64,000 nt of DNA from Xiphydria camelus (lineage: Eukaryota; Arthropoda; Insecta; Hymenoptera; Xiphydriidae): contig OY783195.1 of NCBI GenBank assembly GCA_963678675.1, positions 6,768,001 to 6,832,000 on the forward strand. Direction: 5' to 3'. Position numbers and translations under genes: made by a program. Below the pieces are notes generated by a model, which had not been told where the DNA came from, searched no databases, and saw only the letters and a list, made by a program, of their open reading frames with translations. Of the stretch, positions 46,630-57,445 are shown one piece after another. The first letter of the stretch is position 1; every line of letters begins with the position of its first letter.

Positions 46630-46861
46630 CACAGAGAAAAAACAGTAGATTTGATTAAATTGGCGGTCACTGAGTGGGAGAACGCTGATTTAATTATTTG
46701 AATTAAGTAATTCGATTTTAACGATTTGAAACTGTTTGACGAAAACAAGCTCTAGGCAATTCTAACAAATTATTAGTTCAAGTAACTAAATTTAGGTTAA
46801 TCTGCGTTCCCCCGCCCGTGATCGCTAATTTAGTCAAGTTCATCAAATTTTCTCCTCAGTG
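46630..46861. mobile_element. Palindromic MITE-C
   Basis: Starts CACAGAGAAAAAACAGTAGA and ends AAATTTTCTCCTCAGTG, flanked by TA (46628-46629 and 46862-46863). Arms share GATTTGA/TTCATCAAAT, GCGGTCAC/GTGATCGC and GGGAGAACGC/GCGTTCCCCC. The same sequence, carrying insertions, occurs at 51709-52074. Confidence 0.82.
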
Positions 46862-46863
46862 TA

Positions 46864-47284
46864 CGCGTCCGCTCGGAGCCCCCACTCTTCTCCCCGTCCT
46901 CGAAAATGACGTCAGACCGCACGCGTTCCTTTCCCCGCGGCGCGCGTAAGGTCGAAAAGATAACGCGCCGATCCGAGCAGAGAACCCTCGCCGCGGTATT
47001 CCCGATCGAAAACCGGTAGCTGCCCCCTTCCCGGCGGTACCTTCTCGAAGGATCGACGTCCGATCGGTCCGTCGTCGGCGTGATCAGTTGCTCGCGCGCG
47101 CAAGTATTCAAAGCGCGAAGATAATCGCGCCCGGCCCGGTAATTACGCCCGGTAACGAGAGCCGGGACGGATTCCGCGCAAACGAAACGGAACGGGGCGA
47201 GAGTGCAAATATCTCCGCTCTCGCGCGGCCCGGGTTTCGATGGCCCTCTTCTTCTTCGCGCTCTCGTTCGACGCGCGAATTAAG
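46864..47284. other. CpG-rich block, no gene
   Basis: Dense CpG with overlapping frames on both strands. Contains pyrimidine/GC words typical of promoter islands but no definable core promoter. Confidence 0.35.
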
Positions 47285-47560
47285 GTTTCTCGAGCGTTAT
47301 ACTAAAAATAGTGAGAAATGCTTGAAAATGATTGCATTCGGTAGAATGAAGTAAAAAAAAAATTCAGTTAAATTTTCAAGTCTTTTAAGAAGCTCGTTAC
47401 AAAGATTTTTGAATAACGAAATAACATGTGTTCTTATGGGTTATAACCAACAAACCGCGATATTTCGGAGAAAAATAGTGAAAAAATTCTGAAATTTTTT
47501 GAACAGCAAGTTTAATGAATTAAAATCATCTATACCAAATTTCCACGTTCATTAAGAAGC
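47285..47560. repeat. Direct repeat, copy also at window end
   Basis: 47288-47415 is about 97% identical by eye to 63876-64000, same orientation. Shared blocks include gaaatgcttgaaaatgattg and aagtcttttaagaagctcgt. The second copy is cut by the window end, so the full length is unknown. Non-coding. Confidence 0.85.
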
Positions 47561-47604
47561 CCGTTATTTTTTTTACTAATTGTTCTTTATAAATTTAACC
47601 TTTG

Positions 47605-47735
47605 ATAAGTCAATGTGGCAACGTTGCATGACGTACAGATGCATGACCAGATGTTTTGGGCTGCATTTTTTAACTCACAGATACACACATACTACTGTAC
47701 GTCAAACGTTGTCGCCACATCGCACGAAGAACATA
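47605..47735. repeat. Imperfect palindrome
   Basis: Arms gtcaatgtggcaacgttg…catgacgtaca and its approximate reverse complement (tgtacgtcaaacgttgtcg, ccacat) around a loop of about 55 bp. Possibly a small foldback remnant. Confidence 0.6.
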
Positions 47736-48593
47736 CTTTAGAGTGTTACTGTACTTCAATGGACTAACTTTTAGCAGGGAAAAAGCCCCTGTACCGCTCG
47801 AGAAACCTTAAAGCGCCGATTGATGGCGTTCGACGGGCGTACAGTCGAACCTCCCGCGGTACCACCTCTCAGGACGAGCTTGCTCTAAAAAATGCTTTCC
47901 TTGCGAGATGAAACTATAGGAAGAATATAGTAAATCGTCGTTCTCTCTTATGCGTTGCGAGAGATTTCTTCGTCGTCGAGAGTTACTGCGGAGCGTGCTT
48001 ATGCAATCGACGCTAACGGGGTGGGGGGGAAGAGATCGATAAGAGCGAAGGCACGTTGGTGCGTTGGCGTGACCAGCGGCGGCAGGCGCCTGCAGTGGAC
48101 CGAGGCGGTGTCGAGCGATCTGAGATTGTAAACGAACTGCGCGCATTGTTACGCTCGTATACCTGCGCGCGCGGCGCAACGAGCGGGCGTCGTTAATTGA
48201 GTTCCGGTAATTAGGCGTTGAAGTTTGTTTCCGGTCGGAGAGGGGATGGCTTGCTGCAGAGATAGATTCTAATTGGAGAACCGAGAGAGGGATTCGACGC
48301 CAGTTTAGCGCGGCACATACATCTGTATACTAACTGAGAGACGTGGAGTAACTTCTGCGTTGGATGCTGCGATTGAATTGTCGATATTATGTGATATATA
48401 CGTAATTATGGAATGAATTTTAGGAGACGTAAATTGAATCGATGTTTGTTACGATTCGTATCACCTATTTATTGATCCGATATACAGATTATAAAATCTA
48501 TTTTACTTCTTCTTTGCTACCGATGTCTATATACCGTCGATGATTTTGTGCAACATTTGTATACCGAGAAAAAGTATCAACCATACCGCAATA
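47736..48593. other. No gene seen
   Basis: Mildly CpG-rich DNA with no recognisable domain, repeat or regulatory site on either strand. Confidence 0.4.
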
Positions 48594-48597
48594 TTAA

Positions 48598-49478
48598 CCT
48601 TCCATGGTCGCGCGCACGTGCGTGCATCCATACAGTTCCGCGATAGCCACACATGGGTGAAATAGACCCATCCGATTTTTAAATAAAAGTCACGTGAATA
48701 AAATCCGTCTAATTTAGACCGGTAAATTACGGAACGTTCTGCGAACATTGTAGACTATCAAATCACCGTGTCAAAGTAAGAAATGAAATGATGACATTCA
48801 AAAATGATCGTGATATATAAATCCGTGAAAAATAAGCTGCTTCACTAAAAGTGTTATAACATCTTTGTTTTTTGAGTTTCCTTAATAAAGTCAACGAATT
48901 ATTCTCACAAGATACGGTAAGTACTTTGAAGCAATAAATAGTTCGATAGTGTACGTATCAAAAACGATTTTTTCCGAAGTCCGAAGAAGGTTCGTAGCAC
49001 GAGTTTTAAGAAGAAGCTGTTTATTCCGAGATTTAACGAGGGTCTACTTATGATTGTAAAAAAAGAAGTGCAGTTGGCTTCGAAATACGGTATTTGACTA
49101 AAAATAATGTTCATATTTTTAAATTCAATTTGTAATCTGTATACATATTGAATATCACATGAAAAAGAAAATGTCCGAAAAAATAATTATTCACTGAGTT
49201 ATAAACGCGTTTCTCTCTACAATGTTGTGACGTCATCGAGGAGCCGTGAGAGGTGCGCTTATGTCGAGCAACGAGTGCGAGGGAGATGGACTTACAATAC
49301 TATGACGTATGCTGCATTTCTAAATATCGTTTTCCGGCTCAAATGAGGCCGAAAATGGATAATGAAAAAATACGGGGTTGATAATTTTGCTCGAATTTTT
49401 CGAATCATCGATAAATAAAAATCAGTCAACTACCCTATTGTAGCCCGGGTCAAGTGGACCCTTGGTGACCACAAAGGG
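48598..49478. mobile_element. TTAA-flanked piggyBac-like element
   Basis: TTAA at 48594-48597 and 49479-49482. Ends CCTTCCATGGTCGCGCGCA and (reverse complement) CCCTTTGTGGTCACCAAGG. Short repeats of GGTGAAATAGACCC / GGTCAAGTGGACCC type are subterminal. About 881 bp and no transposase frame, so it is non-autonomous. A CRE-like TGACGTCA lies at about 49229-49236. Confidence 0.65.
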
Positions 49479-49725
49479 TTAAATACACAGAACTTAAGTG
49501 CGAAGTTGTCTCAACGGCACGTCGCAGTTGGATGATGGTTTTTCATGAACCTTATTGGTAGTTGAGATAATTTGTTTAGAAACTTAGATGACCTTTTGAA
49601 GCATTGGATTGATAATTAACTGAATAATATAATTAATTCAGTCACCCAACCGTCGTTTCAATTTCTAAACATTCGAGACAACTGCATTAGTAATTAAGTC
49701 AACTGAACAAGTAAACTGTGTTGTG

Positions 49726-49982
49726 CAATTGAAGGCACCAATGCAAAAAGTGCCTGAGTCACATTTTGCCGTCTTCGAGAAAAACGCTTTTGAAAAGTAC
49801 GACGCTAATCTTAATTTTATTTAAAACCAATTGTTCTAATAGTAATAAAATATAATGTGTTAAAAAATCAAGTAAATATTAGCAAAGGTAACATTTCCAA
49901 GAAGATAAGAAACTTCAAAAGCGTTTTTCTCGAAGACGGCAAAATGTGACTTAGGCACTTTTTGCATTGATGCCTTCAATTG
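49726..49982. mobile_element. TIR element with 75-bp inverted repeats
   Basis: Arms CAATTGAAGGCACCAATGCA…AAGTGCCTGAGTCACATTTT and reverse complement, about 75 bp each. The shared core ends CTTCGAGAAAAACGCTTTTG and flanks an AT-rich centre of about 105 bp. It lies inside another AT-rich repeat-like stretch (49485-50065). Non-coding. Confidence 0.85.
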
Positions 49983-50065
49983 GATCTACCACATTAACTT
50001 AATTTCATCGACCTTCATTTAGTCATATTAAGCAAAACTCGATTAAATCGACGAGTTTTTTGACC

Positions 50066-51190
50066 TCATGATGCAATCTCAAATACGACAATTTTTTTTA
50101 ATGTATGGATTCTGTCTTTCCGTTTTTATATTCACGTTTGCCCATAAAAACGTTTGTCAGTGCGTCGCCCATCGCATCGAATTCACTCCTCTTCCTTTAT
50201 CACACCTTCCACATCGAGAGGTTTCAATTTTACGCGCCATGATAAAAGCAGTCGCATCAACCGCAGCACTTCTCCCGACAATATTTGCAAGTCGAGCGAA
50301 CTTTCCTCATATCGTCAATTCTGCAGTTTCGAACGACTGGCGTCTACTTTATAGGACCACGCGCGATGCTCTTCCATTTAACGCGGGATTTATGGAAGAC
50401 CCGGGAATCGGTGCAACTCGTCAAGATCATCCCCATCCCCTCCCCACCTCTAAATCAGAGTATCGAGCAAAATATCGCAATCGGGTCATTTCTCATCGCC
50501 CCGCGATAACCTCGAATGCTCTCAATGCCACCTGTTCGTCGCTACCCCCAAAATTCGAAGAATTTTGGCCACACACCCCTTTGGCAGCCCCAGCCACCAC
50601 TCAATCGCACCCTTATCTCTCGCCGACATCATCGAGAGCGGACATCTCGAGGCCCGAGAGGCTATCCGAACGGATAGCACGCGTTTGGTGACTCGACGAA
50701 AAAGGTCCAGCAGTGAGGCGGCGCGGCGACGGGGGTCTTTGGTGTGACGAGCGTGGAAGAGCCCCGTCTCGTTTCTGCCGGGCCCCAGAGCGTGCTGCAG
50801 CGATGCACGGGAGATCGGAGCCGGGCAGCCGCGAGCTACCAGTTACCAGTTACCGCGGCTACCGTTGCCGCTACCGGTTTCCGAGGAGCCAGTTCACCGA
50901 TACCCCGAAGAGCCTGGGCATGCAGCAGCAGCAGCGCCAGCAGCAGCAGCACTCCCACACCGCCGCACTTCTCGACGCTCTCGCGCTGCAGCGCGGCGCT
51001 CGAAACCGATCGCGGCTCTAATTAAGTAGGCGGCGCCATTCGCCTTGTATAACCGTATCAACCTGTCGCCTCGATTCTGACGTCACGACGGGCTTCGAAC
51101 TCCCACGAGCGGAAAGTAGAGTACCTATATATACACGTACGTGTGCTATGTACGTGGGCGTGTATGCGCATAGTTCGGTGGACGTTTTCA
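50066..51190. other. CpG-rich block with CAG repeat, no assigned gene
   Basis: Open frames of 207 residues (50068-50691) and 102 residues (50713-51021) occur. Neither shows a domain. The second includes a CAG tract (about 50922-50951) coding MQQQQRQQQQHSH. The block may be a 5' exon or a promoter island; see findings. Confidence 0.3.
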
Positions 51191-51235
51191 GAATTGATGC
51201 TGTGGTTTGAGGATTTGTAAACCGTTGTAAATTTT

Positions 51236-51567
51236 GCGTTGAAATCGGTTCACCCATTTTTGCATGTTAAAATCAACCGATTCTACGTGTTGGTCTAACA
51301 ATTCTTGTACTAAAATTAACACAAGTAACGATAAAATTAGCACAAGAAATATTAAATTGACACGAAAAATCAATTTTGTGTTAAAATCGGCTCACTCATT
51401 TTTCTATGTTAATATCGACCGTGTCTTCGTGTTGACATTTTTATGTTAAAATTAACACGAATAATGTTACAATTAGCTCAAGCAATTTTAAATTAACATA
51501 AAGGATCAATTGATTTTAATCTACAAAAATTGGTGGATCGATTTCAACACTAAATTTCCAACTAAGT
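51236..51567. repeat. Element G copy 1
   Basis: Repeats the module gaaatcggttcacccattt…tgttaaaatcaacc in direct (51240, 51379) and inverted (about 51500) orientation, separated by AATTAACAC-type words. Copy 2 is at 55817-56014. Non-coding. Confidence 0.7.
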
Positions 51568-51708
51568 ATAAGACTCTTATTAAAAATGTTCTGCATGCTC
51601 CGTATGTATGGAAGAATTGGAAAAGAACAGTAGTAAAATATGGTACTCGTGCAGAAATTTAGGTATCGTATTTTTTTTTATTACAAATAAACCCTGATGC
51701 AAATCCTA

Positions 51709-52074
51709 CCCCGAGAACAAAAATGGTATATTCAATTAAATCGGCGAATATGAGTGGGGGAATAGAGAATTTAGTTACTTCGATTGATAAATTTGGTTAT
51801 AACGATTAACGGCTATTTGAAGGAAACAGGCTGTTGACCATTCAAGTTAATTATTAGTCCAAGTACGCTGAGAAAAATAATTTGTCGATCCAAGTAACCG
51901 TCGAAATGCATGATGCCAAGAACATATTTATTTAAAACAAAATATGTTCATTGAATTGAAAGAATCTACATTTGACTCGAATAACATAATATGCTTGATC
52001 CAACGACGATATATTTGACTTAAATAAATAAATTAAATTTTTCTCAGTATAACTAAACCTGCATTTCCCCACTA
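51709..52074. mobile_element. MITE-C copy 2, host of MITE-B
   Basis: Starts CCCCGAGAACAAAAATGGTA after TA and matches MITE-C (46630-46861) up to attattagtccaag, then is interrupted by MITE-B (51866-52049). It resumes with TAACTAAACCTGCATTTCCC and is interrupted again at 52075 by a long-TIR element. The end of the MITE may continue after 52667. Confidence 0.7.
51866..52049. mobile_element. MITE-B, uninterrupted copy
   Basis: Starts CGCTGAGAAAAATAATTTGT and ends AAATTTTTCTCAGTA, with TA at 51864-51865 and 52050-52051. The uninterrupted MITE-C at 46630 reads caagTAACTAAA at this place, confirming the TA duplication. The copy at 29529 is the same family. Confidence 0.88.
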
Positions 52075-52665
52075 GTCCAGTAAAAGTAGACCTTCTTTAT
52101 AGGGGTGCAAAAAAATAATTTCCGGCAAGCTGATTTTTTCAGGGTCGATGGAGGGGTGTCTCCCGAGTATCCAACCAAAAAGTCACCCTCCGCACCCTTG
52201 GCAAAGTGTTGCAAATAGGGTGGTTTTTGTTTATGTTTTTGTTTCTTTGAAAAAATTTTTTTTCAGCTTGTACATAATAATATACTCTACAACTTTGTCT
52301 AATAAATTTTTTTGATAACTTTGATTTTTGACGGTCCAGCGCCCATTATACAGTATGTCCCGTGCATTACCCCACAGTTGCAGGGACCTTGAAATTTACC
52401 TTCGGCCAGGCTTGGTCGGTCAAAAGTCAAAGTTATCAAAAAATGTTATTAGGCAGAGTTGTAGAGATTATTATTATGTACAAGCTGGAAAAAATTTTTT
52501 TCCAAAAAATAAAAAACAAAAACAAAAACTACCCTATTTGCAACACTTGGCAAAGGGTGCGGAGGGTGATTTTTTGGTTGGATACTCGGCAGACACCCCT
52601 CCATCGACCCTGAAAAAATTAGCTTGCCGTAAATTATTTTTTTTAAAATGATATCTTTACTGGAC
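52075..52665. mobile_element. Long-TIR transposon, GTCCAGTAAA ends
   Basis: Inverted repeats of about 240 bp start GTCCAGTAAAAGTAGACC and end with GATATCTTTACTGGAC, flanked by TA (52073-52074 and 52666-52667). Arms include GGGTCGATGGAGGGGTGTC, CACCCTCCGCACCCTTG and caaagttatcaaaaaa. The loop is about 110 bp. Frames in the arms are mirror images without domains. Confidence 0.88.
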
Positions 52666-52960
52666 TACACAGTAACAGTCGATTTAGTGTTTCACCTTCT
52701 GTATCTTTTCTCAATGTACATATCGCTCATCCGGAAGAAAACCGTCAGAACTCAAAGTTAAGTTTTTGTCTTAAACGAATCCTAAATAGCCCATTAAATG
52801 TTGTGGAAAACCATCTCATGTCGGAATAAGAATCACTTTTTTTATAAATGAATAAAAAAATCAACGATATTCACAAATTAAATTATTGGCAACTTCTTAT
52901 TGCTTCTCCTGAAAAAGGAACTTTTTTGAGTTGTGGCGGTTTTCTTCCGGATGAGCGATA

Positions 52961-53175
52961 TACGGAAAAAAAATCAATCGTAGCATTTACAAAGTTTCCG
53001 GTAAATTTCAGAACAAGGCCGATTTATTGTTATGATAACTACAATTTGGAATGCTCACAACTTCTACAAGTTTTACTATAATTCTTACTAAAATTGTAGT
53101 TATCGTAACGATAAATTGGTCTTGTCCCGAGATTTACCAAAACTTTATAAATGCTACGATTTATTTTTCTCCGTG
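52961..53175. mobile_element. Palindromic MITE with CACGGAG-type ends
   Basis: Starts TACGGAAAAAAAATCAATCG and ends TTATTTTTCTCCGTG, flanked by TA. Arms share ATCGTAGCATTTACAAAGTTT, AACAAGGCCGATTTAT-like and gttatgataactacaattt blocks. It belongs to the CACGGAGAAAA terminal group. Non-coding. Confidence 0.82.
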
Positions 53176-53403
53176 TATAACAAAAAATATTTAAAGGATG
53201 CTGTAGAGATGAGCCAGAAAAAAAGAGGAAAAGACGAGTGTGCATCGGAACAGGAATACCTACACCCGAGTGTCTCATCAATGAAAGCGATACACGCGAC
53301 TCGTATTTCGCCGTGAAATTTAAGGACGACATCACACGCTACGTCAGTGCCTTGCGGCACGACCGAAACGTCCCGCTTCGGCCGCGCGAAATAAAAGAGG
53401 CAC

Positions 53404-53434
<31 letters not shown>

Positions 53435-53914
53435 TGTGGCGAGTCGCCACGAACGCCGTTTCGTGCAGCTCCGTATACGCGCTCGTTACGCCTTTACGCA
53501 GAGGAGACACGCAAAGCGGATCACTCGCGCGCACGCCTCTTGACTTTACGTTGCTTTGCGCGGGCACAGCCCTAAGGCCGGGCACCTGCTAAAACGCAGG
53601 TGCATACCTTTATAAGCATTACTTAATTTTTGGCGGTTACATACCTTGAATAATAATTGGTCCTACTTGCTTGGCAAAAAAGAAGGAGGCGATGCCGGCG
53701 GGGCCCGGAGTGTGCAGGCATATAAAGGGAAAGAAGCCCGCACGGATCGCGCGCTTGACACCTGTTTTATACCGCGACTCTTCCCGCGCGGGAACCTGAT
53801 CCTCTTCTTTTCGCGAAGCGGCGCACGAAAAAACTGCGGTTGGGACGTTTCGTGCTTCAAGAGTGTGGGAGACTCGATAGGGGCTGGAGTGACGTTGGGT
53901 GGATGATGTATGTA
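53176..53914. other. CpG-rich block, no gene
   Basis: Contains a (CA)n-(CG)n compound microsatellite at about 53403-53436. Overlapping frames on both strands carry no motif. A CRE-like or TATA-like promoter could not be defined. Confidence 0.4.
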
Positions 53915-54215
53915 CACTGTTAAAAACATTTCTATTAAATTTAATATAATTGTATTATATATAAAGCTTTTATCCAATAAGTGGATCATGAAAATTAATA
54001 TACTTCGTTATGAACATTTTACGGGTGATTTCATAAATACATACATATATTAATTTTTACAATCACGCGTTTGAAAAAAACTTTATATTCACTCAAAAAA
54101 ATGTAACGTAACGTCGAAATAACATTTCAATTCATTAACTTTTCACCCAGGTGTACCAGATCCGGAAAAAAACTTTGTACTAAAGTACATTAAAAATACA
54201 GATTTTTTTACAGTG
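53915..54215. mobile_element. MITE-H copy 2
   Basis: Starts CACTGTTAAAAACATTTC and ends GATTTTTTTACAGTG, flanked by TA (53913-53914 and 54216-54217). The block aaagcttttatccaata is shared, inverted, with 32272-32636. About 300 bp, non-coding. Confidence 0.75.
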
Positions 54216-54612
54216 TAGGTATATCGTGACAAATATGAGTATATATGAGTATTCGACGATACCTTTCCAAATGGTTGCAATAATCGCAGTGAAAATTATA
54301 TTAAATTTGCAGCATCCATAAAATATAGAAGATATGGAAATGCGTTAAGAGGCCTATCCTGAGAAAAATGGATACTAATAAAGTTATTCTTGAATTTTAG
54401 ATCGCCAAAACACAAGGATCTATATTCTTCTGCTACGAAACAAGTTAGGTATTATTTTAGAAATTCTTGTTTCCAAACGTAGCGATACAATTATTTTCAG
54501 TACATTGCAATACATTCTTTAACCCATAAATCTAATTTTTCTGATTTCAGCAAAACGAATCGCTGCATCAAGGTTATTATGACATTTTAACCCCTTATCC
54601 CTAAACATTTAA

Positions 54613-54845
54613 CACTTTATCGACCGGTAGCCTATTAATCGGCTTTTTGTCGCCGACGCACAAAGTGGCAGTTTCGTGAATAGAAGATTGTAAAACTAAT
54701 TATACAGAACACAAGATGACGATATACCTAATCCTAGACCCACAAGGAGAACACCCAAAATAAACGATGCCGGAGGACTAACGAATTTCGAAAAATGTAA
54801 ACTTGCGCCGGCGCCAGGGAGGATTTGCGGCCGAGCGGTCATCAG
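54613..54845. mobile_element. Possible TTAA-flanked piggyBac-like MITE
   Basis: TTAA at 54609-54612 and 54846-54849. Ends CACTTTATCGACCGGTAGCC and (reverse complement) CTGATGACCGCTCGGCC share GACCG at a similar distance. The TIR is weak, so this is tentative. Confidence 0.45.
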
Positions 54846-54895
54846 TTAAAATGCACATATCAACTAATCACAATAGTTACCCCACAATATCCTTA

Positions 54896-55147
54896 GGCAG
54901 AGAAAAAGAATTAGTTCGATCTTCTAAAAATTACTCGCGGGGTCGCAAGTAATTATTTATTTAGATCAATTCAATCTTTTTGTCATATTAATTAAATATC
55001 TTTTCCTTGCAATCTCACATACCGCTTTACGTAATTGCAAGGTAGAGACATCTAATTGATGTATTAAAAAATGTCATTCATGTAAATAAATAATTACTTG
55101 CGACCCCGCAAGTTTTTAGTAGATCCAACTAATTCTTTTTCTCTGTG
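54896..55147. mobile_element. Palindromic MITE-D
   Basis: Starts near GGCAGAGAAAAAGAATTAGT and ends ACTAATTCTTTTTCTCTGTG before TA. Arms of about 90 bp include GGGGTCGCAAGTAATTATTT and its complement. CAGAGAAAAA termini place it with the CACTGAG group. Non-coding. Confidence 0.85.
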
Positions 55148-55237
55148 TACACAAATAGTAGAATTATACAACCCACAACGAACTATTTTTCTCAGTGCAG
55201 ATACGTCCATGCTAGGGCTAAACTAGTCCTAAATATA

Positions 55238-55444
55238 CAAGGTGTAATGGCCAAGAAGGCTGAAACAGGAGGAGCCTAATTCTGTTCAGAGTTTAAACGC
55301 TGATCAATGATATGATTTCCTACGATCCCCTCGATTTGACAAAGAGTTGATAACCGAGTGGATACTGTGGAACGGAGATCGTAGGAAGTCAGGATCGTAG
55401 AATTAGGCTCCTCCTGTTTCGGCTCTCTTAGCCATTACATCCTG
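55238..55444. mobile_element. TIR MITE, 47-bp inverted repeats
   Basis: Ends CAAGGTGTAATGGCCAAGA and (reverse complement) CAGGATGTAATGGCTAAGAG, then GAAACAGGAGGAGCCTAATT in both arms. Flanked by TA (55236-55237 and 55445-55446). 207 bp, non-coding. A second inner pair (ctacgatc / gatcgtag) extends the foldback. Confidence 0.88.
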
Positions 55445-55816
55445 TATAACACATGTCTACATAATTTTTCTTTTCAGTGTCAAATAATTGATTCTTCCAT
55501 CAGTAAATCTACTCCAGCTTGCATTGCTCTTTGGCTCAACCTTGAGTAAACTTCGATCCACGCTTGGCAGCCTTGAATGAAAGTTGATCCAAGGTCGGGC
55601 CACATGCTATGTATACGCACGGATAATTAAACATTTCTTTCAGTGTACTCCTACGGATATGGCAAAACAGGGCAAATATATAGAGAATCCTCCTCCTCAC
55701 CCTCCACCCTCCTCCTTAAAGATCTGTTTTACCACATACAATTACAGATCCTTCCCACCGTATTATGCATAAATATAAAAAAATTACTGTCGGCACCTCT
55801 ACCCAATTAACAATTT

Positions 55817-56014
55817 TGCGTTAGAATCGGTCCACCCATTTTTGAATATTAAAATCAACCGATTTTTCGTGCTGATGCAAAATGTTGTGTGATAAAATCA
55901 ATACAAAGAGTGTTAAAATTAATTTAACGCAAAAAATGTTCGATGAACACGAAGAATCGGTTGATTTTAACGTACAAAAATGCGTGGACCGATTTCAACA
56001 CGAACACTCAACTA
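55817..56014. repeat. Element G copy 2
   Basis: Contains the element G module in both orientations: gaatcggtccacccattttt near the left and gtggaccgatttcaacac near the right, with aaaatcaaccga between. MITE-F has inserted at its right edge. Confidence 0.7.
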
Positions 56015-56018
56015 CGTA

Positions 56019-56241
56019 CACTGAGAAAAAAATTTACTTGACCGAAATAAACGTGCCTTTGGATAGTCCCAAGAGCATATTTATTCCATTTAAATGAATA
56101 TTGGTTGGACGCAAATATTAGATTATTGAATTAATTAGATGTTATTTGAATCAAATCAATATTCATTTAAATCGAATAAATACGCTCTTGGAACTATCCA
56201 AAGGTACGTTTATTTCGATCAAGTACATTTTTTCCTCAGTG
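56019..56241. mobile_element. Palindromic MITE-F
   Basis: A nearly perfect 223-bp palindrome: CACTGAGAAAAAAATTTACT at the left, TTTTTTCCTCAGTG at the right, flanked by TA (56017-56018 and 56242-56243). Arms include TGACCGAAATAAACGTGCCT and aatgaatattg blocks. Few arm mismatches suggest it is among the younger insertions. Confidence 0.9.
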
Positions 56242-56244
56242 TAC

Positions 56245-56865
56245 ATAATGCGACCAAGCTTTCGACAGAAGAAACTATAGCGCACAGATTTCATTCTTCG
56301 CGTAAGCAACACGACGACGATGAGATTCCTCAAAATTTCGACAAGAATCCGTCCCCGGTAATGGAAACCGGAGACCTCAAACGAGGAAGCCGTTGGCATC
56401 CCTCCGGATCACCGATGAGCGTATATCGTCTCGTCGTCGTCGTCGTCGTCGTCGTCCACACGGCTTATTCCACTCCTTCGCATTCTTTCCCGCATAGCTG
56501 CGCGCCGGCGGTCGGCGCCAGGATTCTCAACGCTTTTGTCGGGGAGAGAGAGAGAGAGCGTCGAGATCGCGATACCGCGCGTAAACGCGCGCGCTCTACG
56601 TGGTGGAAAACCGAGAAGTCCGAGAAGGTCCGAGCTTCCTTATTAGAACCGTGTGCGCGCTGGCCACGTACGGTCGGACGAGCACGCACGCCCGGTTTAC
56701 ACGTATGTGCGTATGCATATAGCCAGTTATCGCGGGATGACCGTGCGATACGCGAAGTCTTCTTCGATGGCGACGCTCGAAATGTAGAAAGAGAAATGTA
56801 AACGCTGATTTTCGGACGGTCGTGGAGGACTTTAAATTCGAAAACTTGAAAAAAATTAACTTCTA
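56245..56865. other. CpG-rich block with (GTC)n, no gene
   Basis: A (GTC)n run at about 56431-56454 codes valine repeats in one frame, and a GA tract lies at 56545-56558. The 220-residue frame over 56139-56801 runs through MITE-F and the microsatellite and is not credible as a protein. Confidence 0.5.
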
Positions 56866-57113
56866 CACGGAATACAAATAACTTGGTTGAAATGACAAAA
56901 CGCATCTGGTTAAACGAGTTTAGTCATTGTAACCAAAATACTAGTATAAATGGAACTAAATATTTAGTTATTCTAATGATATTTTCAGTTATTCTAATTA
57001 TACATATGTCTAATTACTCTAACCAGAAAATGGTCATATGGTATGTTTCATCAAACGGTTTGGTTATAGTCTTCAGGATTTTCGATAGATTGACCGGGTT
57101 ATTTTTCTCAGCG
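56866..57113. mobile_element. MITE-A copy 5
   Basis: Starts CACGGAATACAAATAACTTG after TA and ends GGGTTATTTTTCTCAGCG before TA. The aaaacgcatctggttaaacg block is the best shared with copies 1-3. Confidence 0.8.
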
Positions 57114-57445
57114 TATAGTGGTGGAGTTATCGCTGCAAATAATAAACGTCCTTTTTGAAATTGACTTAAAGTAGTACCATCACAGAATCGTTTATTTTGT
57201 TTTGGCATACGCATTATTCAAAATATTGCCCAGCCCATCTATGTAATTCAAATAAGATTAACCGTCCCTAAATCGAGATATTTACACTTGAAATTGACAT
57301 GATTTATGTGTCACTCGTATATAAACTATGCAGCAAGGGTACGTCATTAATTCTATCGCCAAAATGCCCTGTTAAGATTGAATAAAATATTCAAGAGGTC
57401 ATTTTTGGTACTATTGGACATATCTAGGGAGCGAGATATGGCGTA

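Noticed and set aside
50068..50691. A 207-residue frame with a hydrophobic start
   Set aside because: The N-terminal hydrophobic stretch is followed by sequence without any domain, in a CpG-rich block with other open frames. Not convincing without transcript support.
56139..56801. A 220-residue frame with a valine run
   Set aside because: It runs through palindromic MITE-F and a (GTC)n microsatellite, so it is composite noise.
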